Shown piece after piece: positions 7,699 through 14,251 of a stretch of 20,964 nt of DNA. Both the position numbers and the translations under genes were made by a program. Origin of the DNA: an uncultured Chloroflexota bacterium (lineage in GTDB: Bacteria > Chloroflexota > UBA4733); the NCBI GenBank assembly GCA_937967325.1, contig CALBSQ010000344.1, positions 1 to 20,964 on the forward strand. Direction: 5' to 3'. The notes under the pieces are model-generated. The model made no database searches. It saw nothing but the letters and a program-made list of their open reading frames with translations, and was not told where the DNA came from. How positions within the stretch are numbered: position 1 is the stretch's first letter; every line of letters starts with the position of its first letter.

Positions 7699-7913
7699 CT
7701 CTCCACAACGACAACCGTCGAGCCATCTCCAGCGGTCGGCGTCCGTATTCGGGTAAGAAGCAGCGTAGCACGACGCGCCTTGCCGCTGCCCGGATCATTA
7801 GGCTGAGCAGCGGCACTCGAACCTGCACCGCGGCCACACCGCATCCCCGGCCAAACCGAGTTTTGGTGTGACTCTGCCACGGCCGACCCATCACCCGTTT
7901 GGTCTGTTGCGCC

Positions 7914-8249
7914 TCATGCTGCCTGGCCACGTCGGGGAATGGGATGCCGCCAACCTGATCCGTTAGTGGAGGCTTGGCACCACCGCCCGTCGTTCACCTC
8001 GTAGACAGTGAGGACATGCCAGCGCGTGCCCTCCGGCTTCACGACGATGCGGATAGATCGGTCGTTGAAGCGGCGCTAATAGATGATGGCGCCGTCGGCG
8101 CCTGGACGCCGAAGATCGTAATCTTCCAGCACCATCACAAGTTCATCAGCGGTAACGGAGTCATCGACTAGTCCGTCCATCGCGTGGTAGCGCAGCTCCA
8201 GTGAGACCGGTTGCTCAACACCGGGAATCGATACAAACATCGGTTGCAT
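7914..8249 (-). pseudogene. DUF4258-like toxin-type protein interrupted by an amber codon
   Basis: Reading 112 codons on the minus strand from ATG 8249 gives MQPMFVSIPGVEQPVSLELR, a helical stretch (HAMDGLVDDSVTADELVMVL), then EDYDLRRPGADGAIIY, a TAG at codon 58 (8078-8076), and RRFNDRSIRIVVKPEGTRWH followed by VLTVYEVNDGRW, ending at TGA 7914-7916. The helix-then-four-strands layout and the final V-L-T-V-Y strand are those of DUF4258-type proteins. The conserved sense on both sides of the TAG shows one gene with a single nonsense change. Upstream are AAAAGAAGA as a weak ribosome site, a 13-nt palindrome and a strong hairpin. Too short in each half to be an obvious gene. Confidence 0.6.
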
Positions 8250-8302
8250 TTCTTCTTTTCATCCGCCGTCGACTGACGCCGTCACGGCGCACAGCTCGGC
8301 AC

Positions 8303-8330
8303 GGATGGGGCGGCATTCGCCGCCCCATCC
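8303..8330. repeat. Perfect 12-bp hairpin with ATTC loop
   Basis: GGATGGGGCGGC (8303-8314), loop ATTC, then GCCGCCCCATCC (8319-8330). No T-run follows on either strand, so a Rho-independent terminator is not indicated. It lies 54 bp upstream of the minus-strand ATG at 8249. It may be an operator, a Rho-assisted or bidirectional terminator, or the end of a small mobile repeat. No second copy was noticed in the window. Confidence 0.55.
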
Positions 8331-8692
8331 TGTCGACATCAAGGGGCTTACTAATCGCGCAGAGGATGGGCGCATGTAGCTCTATAGGTGGGAGCACGCG
8401 TCTGCTGCCTAGGAGGCTACCGCGTAGCTCGCACGAAACCGCTACAGTGGCGCACGAAAACGCGCGCGCACGATGCATCGAGAAGACCTGATGGAGACGG
8501 GTCGCCGGGATATTGTAGGGGAAGCGCCCATTTGCGGTCGTCTTACGCGGTGCTGCGACCTGTGTCGGCGGGTACCCATCATGACCGGTTGAGGGTCTCG
8601 GTACGGTCTTTAGTTGTTGCGTGTGCGGAGCAGGTATACCACGAGGCGGCGTGAATAGCAAGGGAGGGCTTGAGATGTCACCTATCCGGCGC

Positions 8693-8721
8693 TGGACAGT
8701 CTCCGTACACAACGCTAGAAT
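8693..8721 (+). promoter_or_regulatory. Sigma70-type promoter for the nucleotidyltransferase-Xre unit, probably leaderless
   Basis: TGGACA at 8693-8698 (one mismatch to TTGACA) and TAGAAT at 8716-8721 (one mismatch to TATAAT) are separated by exactly 17 nt. Transcription should start about 7 nt after the -10, at or next to A8728. That is the A of the ATG start, and no Shine-Dalgarno sequence precedes it. This predicts a leaderless mRNA. Confidence 0.55.
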
Positions 8722-8727
8722 TGTGCT

Positions 8728-9171
8728 ATGCTACCGAGAGGCGATCCTGCAACAGGGAACCTGCCGCCCGGCATCCACGAGGCAACGTGGCCTGAGTTCG
8801 TGGCCCGCTACGGCTACAACCCACCACGGCTGGCTCTCCTCGCCGGCATGAAGTCGGCGCTCGACGCACTCCGCGCCGCTGGCTGCCGGCGCGTCTACAT
8901 CGACGGCGGCTTTGTCAGCACCAAGGAGGCGCCGGGTGACTTCGATGGTTGCTGGGAGGCGATGGGGATGGAACTGACCAGTTTGGACCCCGTGCTGCTG
9001 ACGTTCACGCAGCGTCGGGCGGCCCAGAAGGCGAAGTATGGCGGTGAGCTCTTCCCGGCGGAGGCATCGGCTGATCAGTTCGGGACTCGCTTTTTCGACT
9101 TCTTTCAGCGGGATAAGCAGACCGGTGACGCCAAAGGCATCGTGGCATTCGATCTGGGAGGGCTACCATGA
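8728..9171 (+). CDS. Minimal nucleotidyltransferase-fold protein (DUF6932-like), putative toxin of a two-gene system
   Basis: A 147-residue protein. After an N-terminal segment (GNLPPGIHEATWPEFVARYG) and a helix (MKSALDALRAAGC) comes VYIDGGFVSTKEAPGDFDG. G60-G61, nine residues, then D71-F-D73 is an exact match to the G-[GS]-x9-D-x-[DE] active-site motif of minimal nucleotidyltransferases (MNT, MenT and AbiEii type). Enzymes of this fold transfer NMP from NTP to a protein or RNA. The C-terminal half is conserved-looking (RAAQKAKYGGELFPAE, FFDFFQRDKQTGDAKGIVAF). The DUF6932 name is from memory. It overlaps the following Xre gene by ATGA, so they are translationally coupled. The start has no ribosome site but coincides with the predicted transcription start. 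Toxin role is inferred. Confidence 0.75.
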   Translation: MLPRGDPATGNLPPGIHEATWPEFVARYGYNPPRLALLAGMKSALDALRAAGCRRVYIDGGFVSTKEAPGDFDGCWEAMGMELTSLDPVLLTFTQRRAAQKAKYGGELFPAEASADQFGTRFFDFFQRDKQTGDAKGIVAFDLGGLP

Positions 9172-9632
9172 TTACTAACGAGCGACAATACCGGATCACC
9201 AAGGAGGAAGCTGAGAAGTTCGCGGCAGCCTTGGAGCGGGAGGAGGGCGGTGCGACACACCTGGATCCCCTGCTCCGGACGGCCATGCGAGAAGCATTGG
9301 AAAGCCAGTTGCAGGAGCTGCGGGAGGAATTGGCAGACTACGAGGCGGTGCGCACGGGGCAGGTCCGTGTCTTGGAGCTCGCTTCCCTGCGTGACCTGCC
9401 GGAAGCCCTTATTCGTGCCCGCCTCGCGGCAGGGCTCACCCAAAAGGGTCTGGCAGAGCGGCTGAAGCTGAAGGAGCAGCAGGTCCAGCGTTACGAGGCG
9501 ACCCGCTACACGGGCGTGCGCTGGGAGCGCCTCCAGGCCGTCGCCGATGCCCTTGGGGTACAGCTACAAGAGCATGTCATCTTGCCGGCTCGCGCAGGCG
9601 TACCGTCTGTCGCCGCCCGGTCGAACGAGTGA
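9168..9632 (+). CDS. Xre-type HTH protein, putative antitoxin partner of the nucleotidyltransferase
   Basis: A 154-residue protein. Residues 1-65 are a charged helical region (YRITKEEAEKFAAALEREE; LESQLQELREELADYEAV), likely coiled and possibly the partner-binding part. Residues about 78-138 are a Cro/C1-type HTH: LIRARLAAGLTQKGLAERL, KEQQVQRYEATRYTGV and LQAVADALGVQL. The ATG overlaps the stop of the upstream gene (ATGA), with GGGAGG within that gene as ribosome site. Helix plus HTH in a two-gene unit is the usual layout of an autoregulating antitoxin. Toxin-first order is less common and is also seen in HigBA- and MNT-type pairs. DNA binding is well supported; antitoxin activity is inferred. 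Confidence 0.8.
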   Translation: MITNERQYRITKEEAEKFAAALEREEGGATHLDPLLRTAMREALESQLQELREELADYEAVRTGQVRVLELASLRDLPEALIRARLAAGLTQKGLAERLKLKEQQVQRYEATRYTGVRWERLQAVADALGVQLQEHVILPARAGVPSVAARSNE

Positions 9633-9975
9633 GCTTGGGATCGGGGCGTCGCCATTAGGTTGGCTTGCTAAGCCAGCGGAGGAGCTCCGTTCTGCTCGTA
9701 CCTTCGCAGATGGACGGTGTACCGAGGGAATCGTCCGCTGCTATCCAACGGCTACGATCCCCTGCGCGTGCATGGCTGTTACCTGCGCTGGAAATTCACG
9801 GGTGAGCGAGTCGTTGCTCTACCATAACGATGCGCTTCAAGTCCGGTGCTACGATTATGCTGGGGCGGGAGACCAAAGGAGACGAGGTGCGCCCCTGCGA
9901 GTATCGACCCATGTGAGGTGATCCTCTAACGTCGGGAACACGGCCACGAGTTCGTTTGAAAGTGGAGGAGCCGAG
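9633..9975. other. Intergenic region, no gene supported
   Basis: The 343 bp between the Xre gene and the small barrel protein contain no frame with a recognisable motif or ribosome site. A 6-bp stem, TGGCTT-GCT-AAGCCA, occurs near 9660-9675 and has no T-run. Together with the Xre fragment at 10261 this suggests the region has been rearranged after a duplication. Confidence 0.4.
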
Positions 9976-10260
9976 ATGCCTATCTTGCGGATCGAACACC
10001 CAGTCCCCGACTTCGACGGCTGGAAGAGGGCCTTCGACAGCGATCCCGTCGGGCGGGAGCGGTCGGGCGTGCGACGCTACCAGATCTTACGGTCGATGGA
10101 CGATCCGAACTACGTCATGATCGACCTCGAGTTCGACAGCAAGAGCGAGGCGGAAGCGCTTCTTGCCGCGATGCGCGAGGTGTGGCGTCGCGTGGAGGGC
10201 AGCGTCATGTGGAACCCACAAGCGCGAATCGTCGAGACGGTGGAGAGCAAGGAGTACTGA
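9976..10260 (+). CDS. Small dimeric alpha-beta-barrel (ABM/cyclase-like) conserved protein
   Basis: A 94-residue protein beginning MPILRIEHPVPDFDGWKRAF, then DSDPVGRERSGVRRYQILRS, NYVMIDLEFDSKSEAEALL and a final ARIVETVESKEY. The beta-alpha-beta-beta-alpha-beta order and the F-D-x-W-K-x-A-F motif fit ferredoxin-like dimeric alpha-beta-barrel proteins, which include stress-responsive, monooxygenase-like and cyclase-like members. No catalytic residue can be named. The start is supported by GGAGGAG 5 nt upstream. Its TGA abuts a fragment of an Xre gene, so the gene sits between one whole and one broken copy of that family. Confidence 0.75.
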   Translation: MPILRIEHPVPDFDGWKRAFDSDPVGRERSGVRRYQILRSMDDPNYVMIDLEFDSKSEAEALLAAMREVWRRVEGSVMWNPQARIVETVESKEY

Positions 10261-10356
10261 TTCCGGGCCATTGCCGATGCCCTCGGGGTGCAGCTACACG
10301 AGCGCGATTTCTTGCCAGCCCGCGAAGAGCATGGCGTCGGGCTTCGCCGGTGGTAG
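10261..10356 (+). pseudogene. C-terminal fragment of a second Xre-type antitoxin gene
   Basis: This frame reads FRAIADALGVQLHERDFLPA, then REEHGVG and a TAG at 10354-10356. It matches the C-terminus of the Xre protein upstream (LQAVADALGVQLQEHVILPA) with the same codons at most positions, so the two DNA stretches are clearly related. The HTH helices and everything upstream are missing. The fragment starts exactly after the stop of the small barrel gene. It is a relic of a former second copy, or of a related cassette left by recombination. Confidence 0.7.
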
Positions 10357-10453
10357 CCGCGACATTAGTCGCCAGGGACCCAATGCCACCTGAACTTGCC
10401 GGACGGACCACTACCCCAGCGGATGCGCTCTGTCCAGCGGCTCCTCGCTCCCT

Positions 10454-11428
10454 TCAGGCGTAACTTTGCTCGCTCCTCGCGTCCTCGCAGGCGTAGTGGA
10501 CCTCGGTCAGGCCAACGCGCTTACGGGCGGAGAGATGGCCACGGTAGGAGGCGCGGAAGGTACCGGAGGTCGGGGGGACGTCGAGATAATCTCGGCCTAC
10601 AGCGACGGTGAGGTAGCTGAGGCCGGCGCGGCGACCGTGGGTAGGGTCGAACGGGATTGCCACGGTTTCGCCGGGCGCCTCCGGCGCGGGCAGGAGAACT
10701 TCCACCCAGGCATGGGTGCCGCCTTCGCCTAATAGGTGACCGGAGACGTAGCGGGCCGGCAGACCGCAAAGGCGGCAGATGGCCAGCATGACGTGGGCGT
10801 AGTCCTGGCAGACGCCTCGCCCCAGCGCCAGCGCTCGCGCCGCGGTCGTGCGGATGCCAGTCACGCCACTTGCGTAGCGGATCGCTCGATGTACCCGCTC
10901 GTTGATGAGATCGGCCAGGTCCAGACCGCGGGCGCCGGTGGCGGCCTGGCCTGCTGCTGCTTGTCGCAAGGCGGCGTTGGGCTGGGTCAACGACGAGGGC
11001 TGGAGCCAGCGTGGATCGGCCAGCGAGGCAGTGTGAATCCGGCGCTGGCCGTGGTCGCGGCGGCGCTCCACCGCGATCCAGGCCTCGAAGTCGATGGACC
11101 GGTCTACGCGCGCGGCGCGTACCTCCAGGACAAGATTGCCGAAGTCATCCTGCCCGCAGGTCGTCTCGGCGCCGGCGTCGGAAACGACCAGGCGATAGGC
11201 CAGGCGACGCTGGTCGCCATGGCGCTCGGGAGGCACGATCATTAGGCAGTGATCGAGGTCGTCAATCGGCCCGGGATACTCGTAGCGTAGCCGCTGGTGT
11301 ATCAGGTACACGGTCCGTTCCACGCGGCTCCAGTCGACGCCTCGATGGTCGAGCAAGGTGAGGGTGTCGATCTGCGTATGGTCCAGCGCGGGCAGCGACG
11401 CGGGAAGGGTCCTTGAGTCGTAGCTCAC
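10454..11428 (-). CDS. Transglutaminase-like protein 1 (last gene of the cluster)
   Basis: A 324-residue protein with an N-terminal beta-rich domain (YLIHQRLRYEYPGPIDDLDH; the usual bacterial transglutaminase N region) and a C-terminal papain-like core. The catalytic triad is complete: Cys207 in GRGVCQDYAH, His239 in GGTHAWVEV, Asp261 in PFDPTHG. The C-terminal tail carries YLTVAVGRDYLDVPPTSGTF, found in this subfamily. GTG 11428 is the start because it overlaps the TGA of the preceding gene (GTGA); the open frame further upstream is that gene in another frame. Members are predicted cytosolic peptidases or amide transferases acting with Alpha-E and ATP-grasp partners. Substrate unknown. Confidence 0.88.
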   Translation of the reverse strand: MSYDSRTLPASLPALDHTQIDTLTLLDHRGVDWSRVERTVYLIHQRLRYEYPGPIDDLDHCLMIVPPERHGDQRRLAYRLVVSDAGAETTCGQDDFGNLVLEVRAARVDRSIDFEAWIAVERRRDHGQRRIHTASLADPRWLQPSSLTQPNAALRQAAAGQAATGARGLDLADLINERVHRAIRYASGVTGIRTTAARALALGRGVCQDYAHVMLAICRLCGLPARYVSGHLLGEGGTHAWVEVLLPAPEAPGETVAIPFDPTHGRRAGLSYLTVAVGRDYLDVPPTSGTFRASYRGHLSARKRVGLTEVHYACEDARSEQSYA

Positions 11429-12309
11429 AGAAGTTGCGCAATCGGTTCTTGTTGAGGCGGGCCGGCGGCCACGGAGGCCGGCTCGCCGCCCTCCGGCCGG
11501 ACCTCGTCGGCCCACACCGTCATGCTCTGCAGTTGGGGGGCGCCGTAGCTCGTGACCATGGCAACGTCCAGCGCATCGCGCCCGCGCCCAATCAAGACGC
11601 GGCCCACGCGCGGCACGTTGTTGCGCGGATCGAAGGTCCACCAGCGTCCGCCCAGGTAGGCCTCGAACCAGGCGCAGAAATCCATGGGGGCGTCCGGCGG
11701 CGGCACGGCGATATCCGGCAGGTAGCCAAAGACGTAACGGGCGGGGATGTTCATGGCTCGGCAGAAGGTGACGCCGAGCTGGCTGAAGTCGCGGCAGACC
11801 CCGGCGCGCCGCTCGTAGACGTCGACGGCGGTAGTCGTTGGGGTACTGCTGCCGTACTGGAAGCTCAGGTTGCCGTGTACCCAGTCGCAAATCGCTTGTA
11901 CCCGTTCCCAGCCGGGCTCGGTGTTGCCGAAGAGCTCCCAGGCGGTGTTCGAGAGCACGTCGGAGAGGCAATAGCGGCTGGGCAGGGTGTACAGCAAGGC
12001 ATCGTCGGGAAGCTCCTCCACCGGCGCCTGGCGTGCGCTCCGGTCGATCTCATCGAGCGAAGCGGGCGTCTCCATCAGGGCGTCGTAGACCAGGCGCAGC
12101 TCGCCCGGCGGGAACGTCAGCCGCCGGCAGACGTTGCCGTAGAGGTCGTGATAGTCGTGACAGGGGAGCGCCGGCGTCGTCTGCCAGGTCTCCTGGAGCA
12201 GCCGATGCTTGCCATCCCGGCGCGGCTGCACTTGCACGATGGACGGGACCGGACCGCTGGACTGATAGCGGAACTCGCAGCCGACGCGCACCTGAATCGT
12301 CGCTTCCAC
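11425..12309 (-). CDS. Transglutaminase-like protein 2, catalytic His position occupied by Cys
   Basis: A 294-residue protein. It has an N-terminal domain (FRYQSSGPVPSIVQVQPRRD), a middle linker (LPSRYCLSDVLSNTAWELFG) and a transglutaminase core with Cys172 in RRAGVCRDFSQLG and Asp227 in WWTFDPRNN. Where H-A-W is expected the protein has DFCAWFEAYLGGRW, with Cys212 in the His position. My recollection is that this subfamily often varies here, so the protein may use another base or be non-catalytic. The C-terminal VGRVLIGRGRDALDVAM is subfamily-typical. The GTG start at 12309 has GAGAGGA upstream. It is the fourth gene in the five-gene operon and overlaps the next by 4 nt. Confidence 0.86.
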   Translation of the reverse strand: MEATIQVRVGCEFRYQSSGPVPSIVQVQPRRDGKHRLLQETWQTTPALPCHDYHDLYGNVCRRLTFPPGELRLVYDALMETPASLDEIDRSARQAPVEELPDDALLYTLPSRYCLSDVLSNTAWELFGNTEPGWERVQAICDWVHGNLSFQYGSSTPTTTAVDVYERRAGVCRDFSQLGVTFCRAMNIPARYVFGYLPDIAVPPPDAPMDFCAWFEAYLGGRWWTFDPRNNVPRVGRVLIGRGRDALDVAMVTSYGAPQLQSMTVWADEVRPEGGEPASVAAGPPQQEPIAQLL

Positions 12310-12353
12310 TCCCTATCCTCTCATTCTACGGGGGCCGATGCACGGCCACCGGG

Positions 12354-13208
12354 CTAGCGGCGCGAGCCGCGCCGCTGTTCCAGCGGCTCCGTCCGTACCG
12401 TCACGGAGATGGTCTCGGTCGCCGATCCGCGGTAGATCCCTTTCGTCGGTGGGACATCCCGATAGTCGCGGCCGGAAGCGATCTGCACGTAGTGCTCGTC
12501 GACGAGCAGGTTGTTGGTCGGGTCGAAGCCCTTCCAGCCGGCGTCGGGCAGGTAGCACTCGCACCAGGCGTGGGACGCTCCGCCACCTCGTGCATTGCCC
12601 GAGGCCGGCATGTACACGTAGCCGCTGACGTAGCGAGCCGGGACGCCCATCTCGCGGCAGACGCCAATCATGAGATGGGCGAAGTCCTGGCAGACGCCTT
12701 TCCCTAAGGAGAGCACCTCGTCCAGCGTGGAATCGACCTGAGTAACCAGCGGCTGGTACTCCAGCCGGCCATGAATGCTGTGGTTGAGCGCCTGGAGCCG
12801 CGTGAAGAGGTCCAGCTCGCGCGGGAGCTGGGCGGCGATCGCGGCCAGCTCGGGATGTCGGCCCACCGGCCCACCGAACTGGCGGTGCTCGTAAAGGACC
12901 GCCGGCGCCTCCTCCATGGCAACGCCCGGCCCACCGGGCAGGTCGAACGGGTTACCGGCGATAGTGTCGACCACGGCCTTGCTGACCACGCAGAGCCGGC
13001 GGTAACGCACTGGCACGGTGAAAAAATGCACCGTGGCGCCAAAGTAGTCGCGATATGGGAAGAGCCGCACCCGCGGGTCGATCCGCAGGAGGTGACTGCG
13101 CGTGGTCTGGCGCTCGTTGGTTGCGGGGGCGAGACGCACTTCCATCGCGCCCTCGGCCACGTCGGCGCTGTAGTCGAAGATGGTTTCATGCGTGACGGCG
13201 ATCAACAC
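12354..13208 (-). CDS. Transglutaminase-like protein 3
   Basis: A 284-residue protein with an N-terminal beta domain (VTHETIFDYSADVAEGAMEV, RLFPYRDYFGATVHFF) and a complete core: Cys173 in GKGVCQDFAHLM, His213 in GASHAWCECYL and Asp229 in GWKGFDPTNN. The tail YVQIASGRDYRDVPPTKGIY matches that of protein 1. The long frame upstream of 13208 overlaps the Alpha-E gene and is not used. GTG 13208 gives the canonical start (LIAVTHETIFDYS), with AGGA 7 nt upstream. It follows the Alpha-E stop by 28 bp. Proteins 1 and 3 look more alike than either does to protein 2. Predicted amide-bond hydrolase or transferase; substrate unknown. Confidence 0.88.
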   Translation of the reverse strand: MLIAVTHETIFDYSADVAEGAMEVRLAPATNERQTTRSHLLRIDPRVRLFPYRDYFGATVHFFTVPVRYRRLCVVSKAVVDTIAGNPFDLPGGPGVAMEEAPAVLYEHRQFGGPVGRHPELAAIAAQLPRELDLFTRLQALNHSIHGRLEYQPLVTQVDSTLDEVLSLGKGVCQDFAHLMIGVCREMGVPARYVSGYVYMPASGNARGGGASHAWCECYLPDAGWKGFDPTNNLLVDEHYVQIASGRDYRDVPPTKGIYRGSATETISVTVRTEPLEQRRGSRR

Positions 13209-13236
13209 GAGTTGGTCCTGCCCTCCGTCTGCTGCT

Positions 13237-14247
13237 TCACTGCTCTTGCGCCTGATGGGCCGCCCCTTGCAGTCCCTGTGCCAGCACCGGCTCGAACAGG
13301 AAGTAGGCGGCGTGCAGCTCCTCGCTCGCGCGGTTAAGCTGGACCTGCACGTTGTCCAGATAGTCGTGGATGCCCGCCGCCCGTAGATCGTCGACGGTCC
13401 CATACTCCAGGGAGGAACGGAACTGGCCGAGCAGCCGTTCGGCCTTTCGCGCCGCCGTAACCGGCAGACCCCTGCCGATCTGGGCCAGTGCTGCCGCGGC
13501 GCATGCCACGCTGAAGCGGATCGAGCGCGGGAAGACGTCGCTGAAGACGAGGAACTCGGCGACGTGCCAGGCGTCCAGCGGGGCTGCCTGGAAGCGGCGG
13601 TAGGCTTCGTAGGCGCTGCAAGACTTGAGCACCGCGATCCACTGCACGGCCTCGACCGGCTCCGCCGGCTCCCCATCTTCCGGCAGGAGCATGTGCAGCT
13701 TGATGTCGAGCAGCCGCGACGTGTTGTCGGCCCGCTCCAGGTACTTGCCGAGCTGGACGAACTGCCATTCCTCGCCTCGGAGCATGGTGGCGTCGGTGAT
13801 GCCCTGGAAGGCTTGTGACGCCTCCTTGACCTGCTGGTAGAAAGCATGCGGCCCCTCCTCCCAGAGCCGGCGCGATTTGGCGCTGCGGACCAGCCAGTAG
13901 GTGCGGTTGAGCTGTTCCCACATCTCGCTGGAAATGGTCTCGCGCACGCCGCGCGCGTTCTCGCGAGCACGAGTGACGGCGGAGAGCACCGAGTTGGGGT
14001 TGTCGGTATTGAAGGTAAGGAACTCGGGGAGCGTGGACTCGTTGGCCTCCGGGTACAAGGAGTAGAAGAGGTCGTGCGCGGCGGGCACCCCGATCAAGGG
14101 CTCCCAGTAGCGGCTGGAGAGCCGTGCCGAGCCACCGCCGAGATCGAGCAGCAAGTTGATGTTGACGTCAATCACGCGCGCCGCGTGCTCCGCTCGCTCG
14201 ATGTAGCGGCTCATCCACAGGATGGCGTCGGCGACTCGACTCAACAT
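13237..14247 (-). CDS. Alpha-E domain protein (DUF403)
   Basis: A 336-residue, almost wholly helical protein with the family start MLSRVADAILWMSRYIERAE and characteristic blocks NSVLSAVTRARENARGVRE, WEQLNRTYWLV, YLERADNTSRLLDIKLHMLL and YDDLRAAGI-like (YGTVDDLRAAGIHDYLDNV). Alpha-E proteins are found with circularly permuted ATP-grasp ligases and transglutaminases and are predicted to help form or process a peptide or amide product. An in-frame GTG at 14268 would lengthen it by 7 residues and overlap the upstream gene. ATG 14247 is preferred because it gives the family start, although its GAGGAG is 13 nt away. Length is normal for the family. Confidence 0.9.
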   Translation of the reverse strand: MLSRVADAILWMSRYIERAEHAARVIDVNINLLLDLGGGSARLSSRYWEPLIGVPAAHDLFYSLYPEANESTLPEFLTFNTDNPNSVLSAVTRARENARGVRETISSEMWEQLNRTYWLVRSAKSRRLWEEGPHAFYQQVKEASQAFQGITDATMLRGEEWQFVQLGKYLERADNTSRLLDIKLHMLLPEDGEPAEPVEAVQWIAVLKSCSAYEAYRRFQAAPLDAWHVAEFLVFSDVFPRSIRFSVACAAAALAQIGRGLPVTAARKAERLLGQFRSSLEYGTVDDLRAAGIHDYLDNVQVQLNRASEELHAAYFLFEPVLAQGLQGAAHQAQEQ

Positions 14248-14251
14248 ACCG

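Larger units (their letters stand above)
8250..8727. other. Intergenic region with palindromes; no gene supported
   Basis: This 478-bp stretch separates the broken DUF4258-like gene from the nucleotidyltransferase-like gene. It holds a 13-nt palindrome, CGCCGTCACGGCG (8277-8289), a 12-bp hairpin (8303-8330) and the sigma70-type promoter at 8693-8721. The remaining frames on both strands are short and without motifs. Composition looks less coding-like than its flanks. Confidence 0.45.

Noticed and set aside
7720..7800. Possible transposase remnant (GRRPYSGKKQR resembles IS5-type DDE transposases)
   Set aside because: Only about ten residues match, surrounding translation is not transposase-like, and no inverted repeats or duplications were found.
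8370..8430. tRNA-like stretch containing TAGCTC, GAGC and a GG D-loop
   Set aside because: No 5-bp anticodon stem can be formed after the D-arm and no T-arm (GTTCGANTC) or CCA follows.
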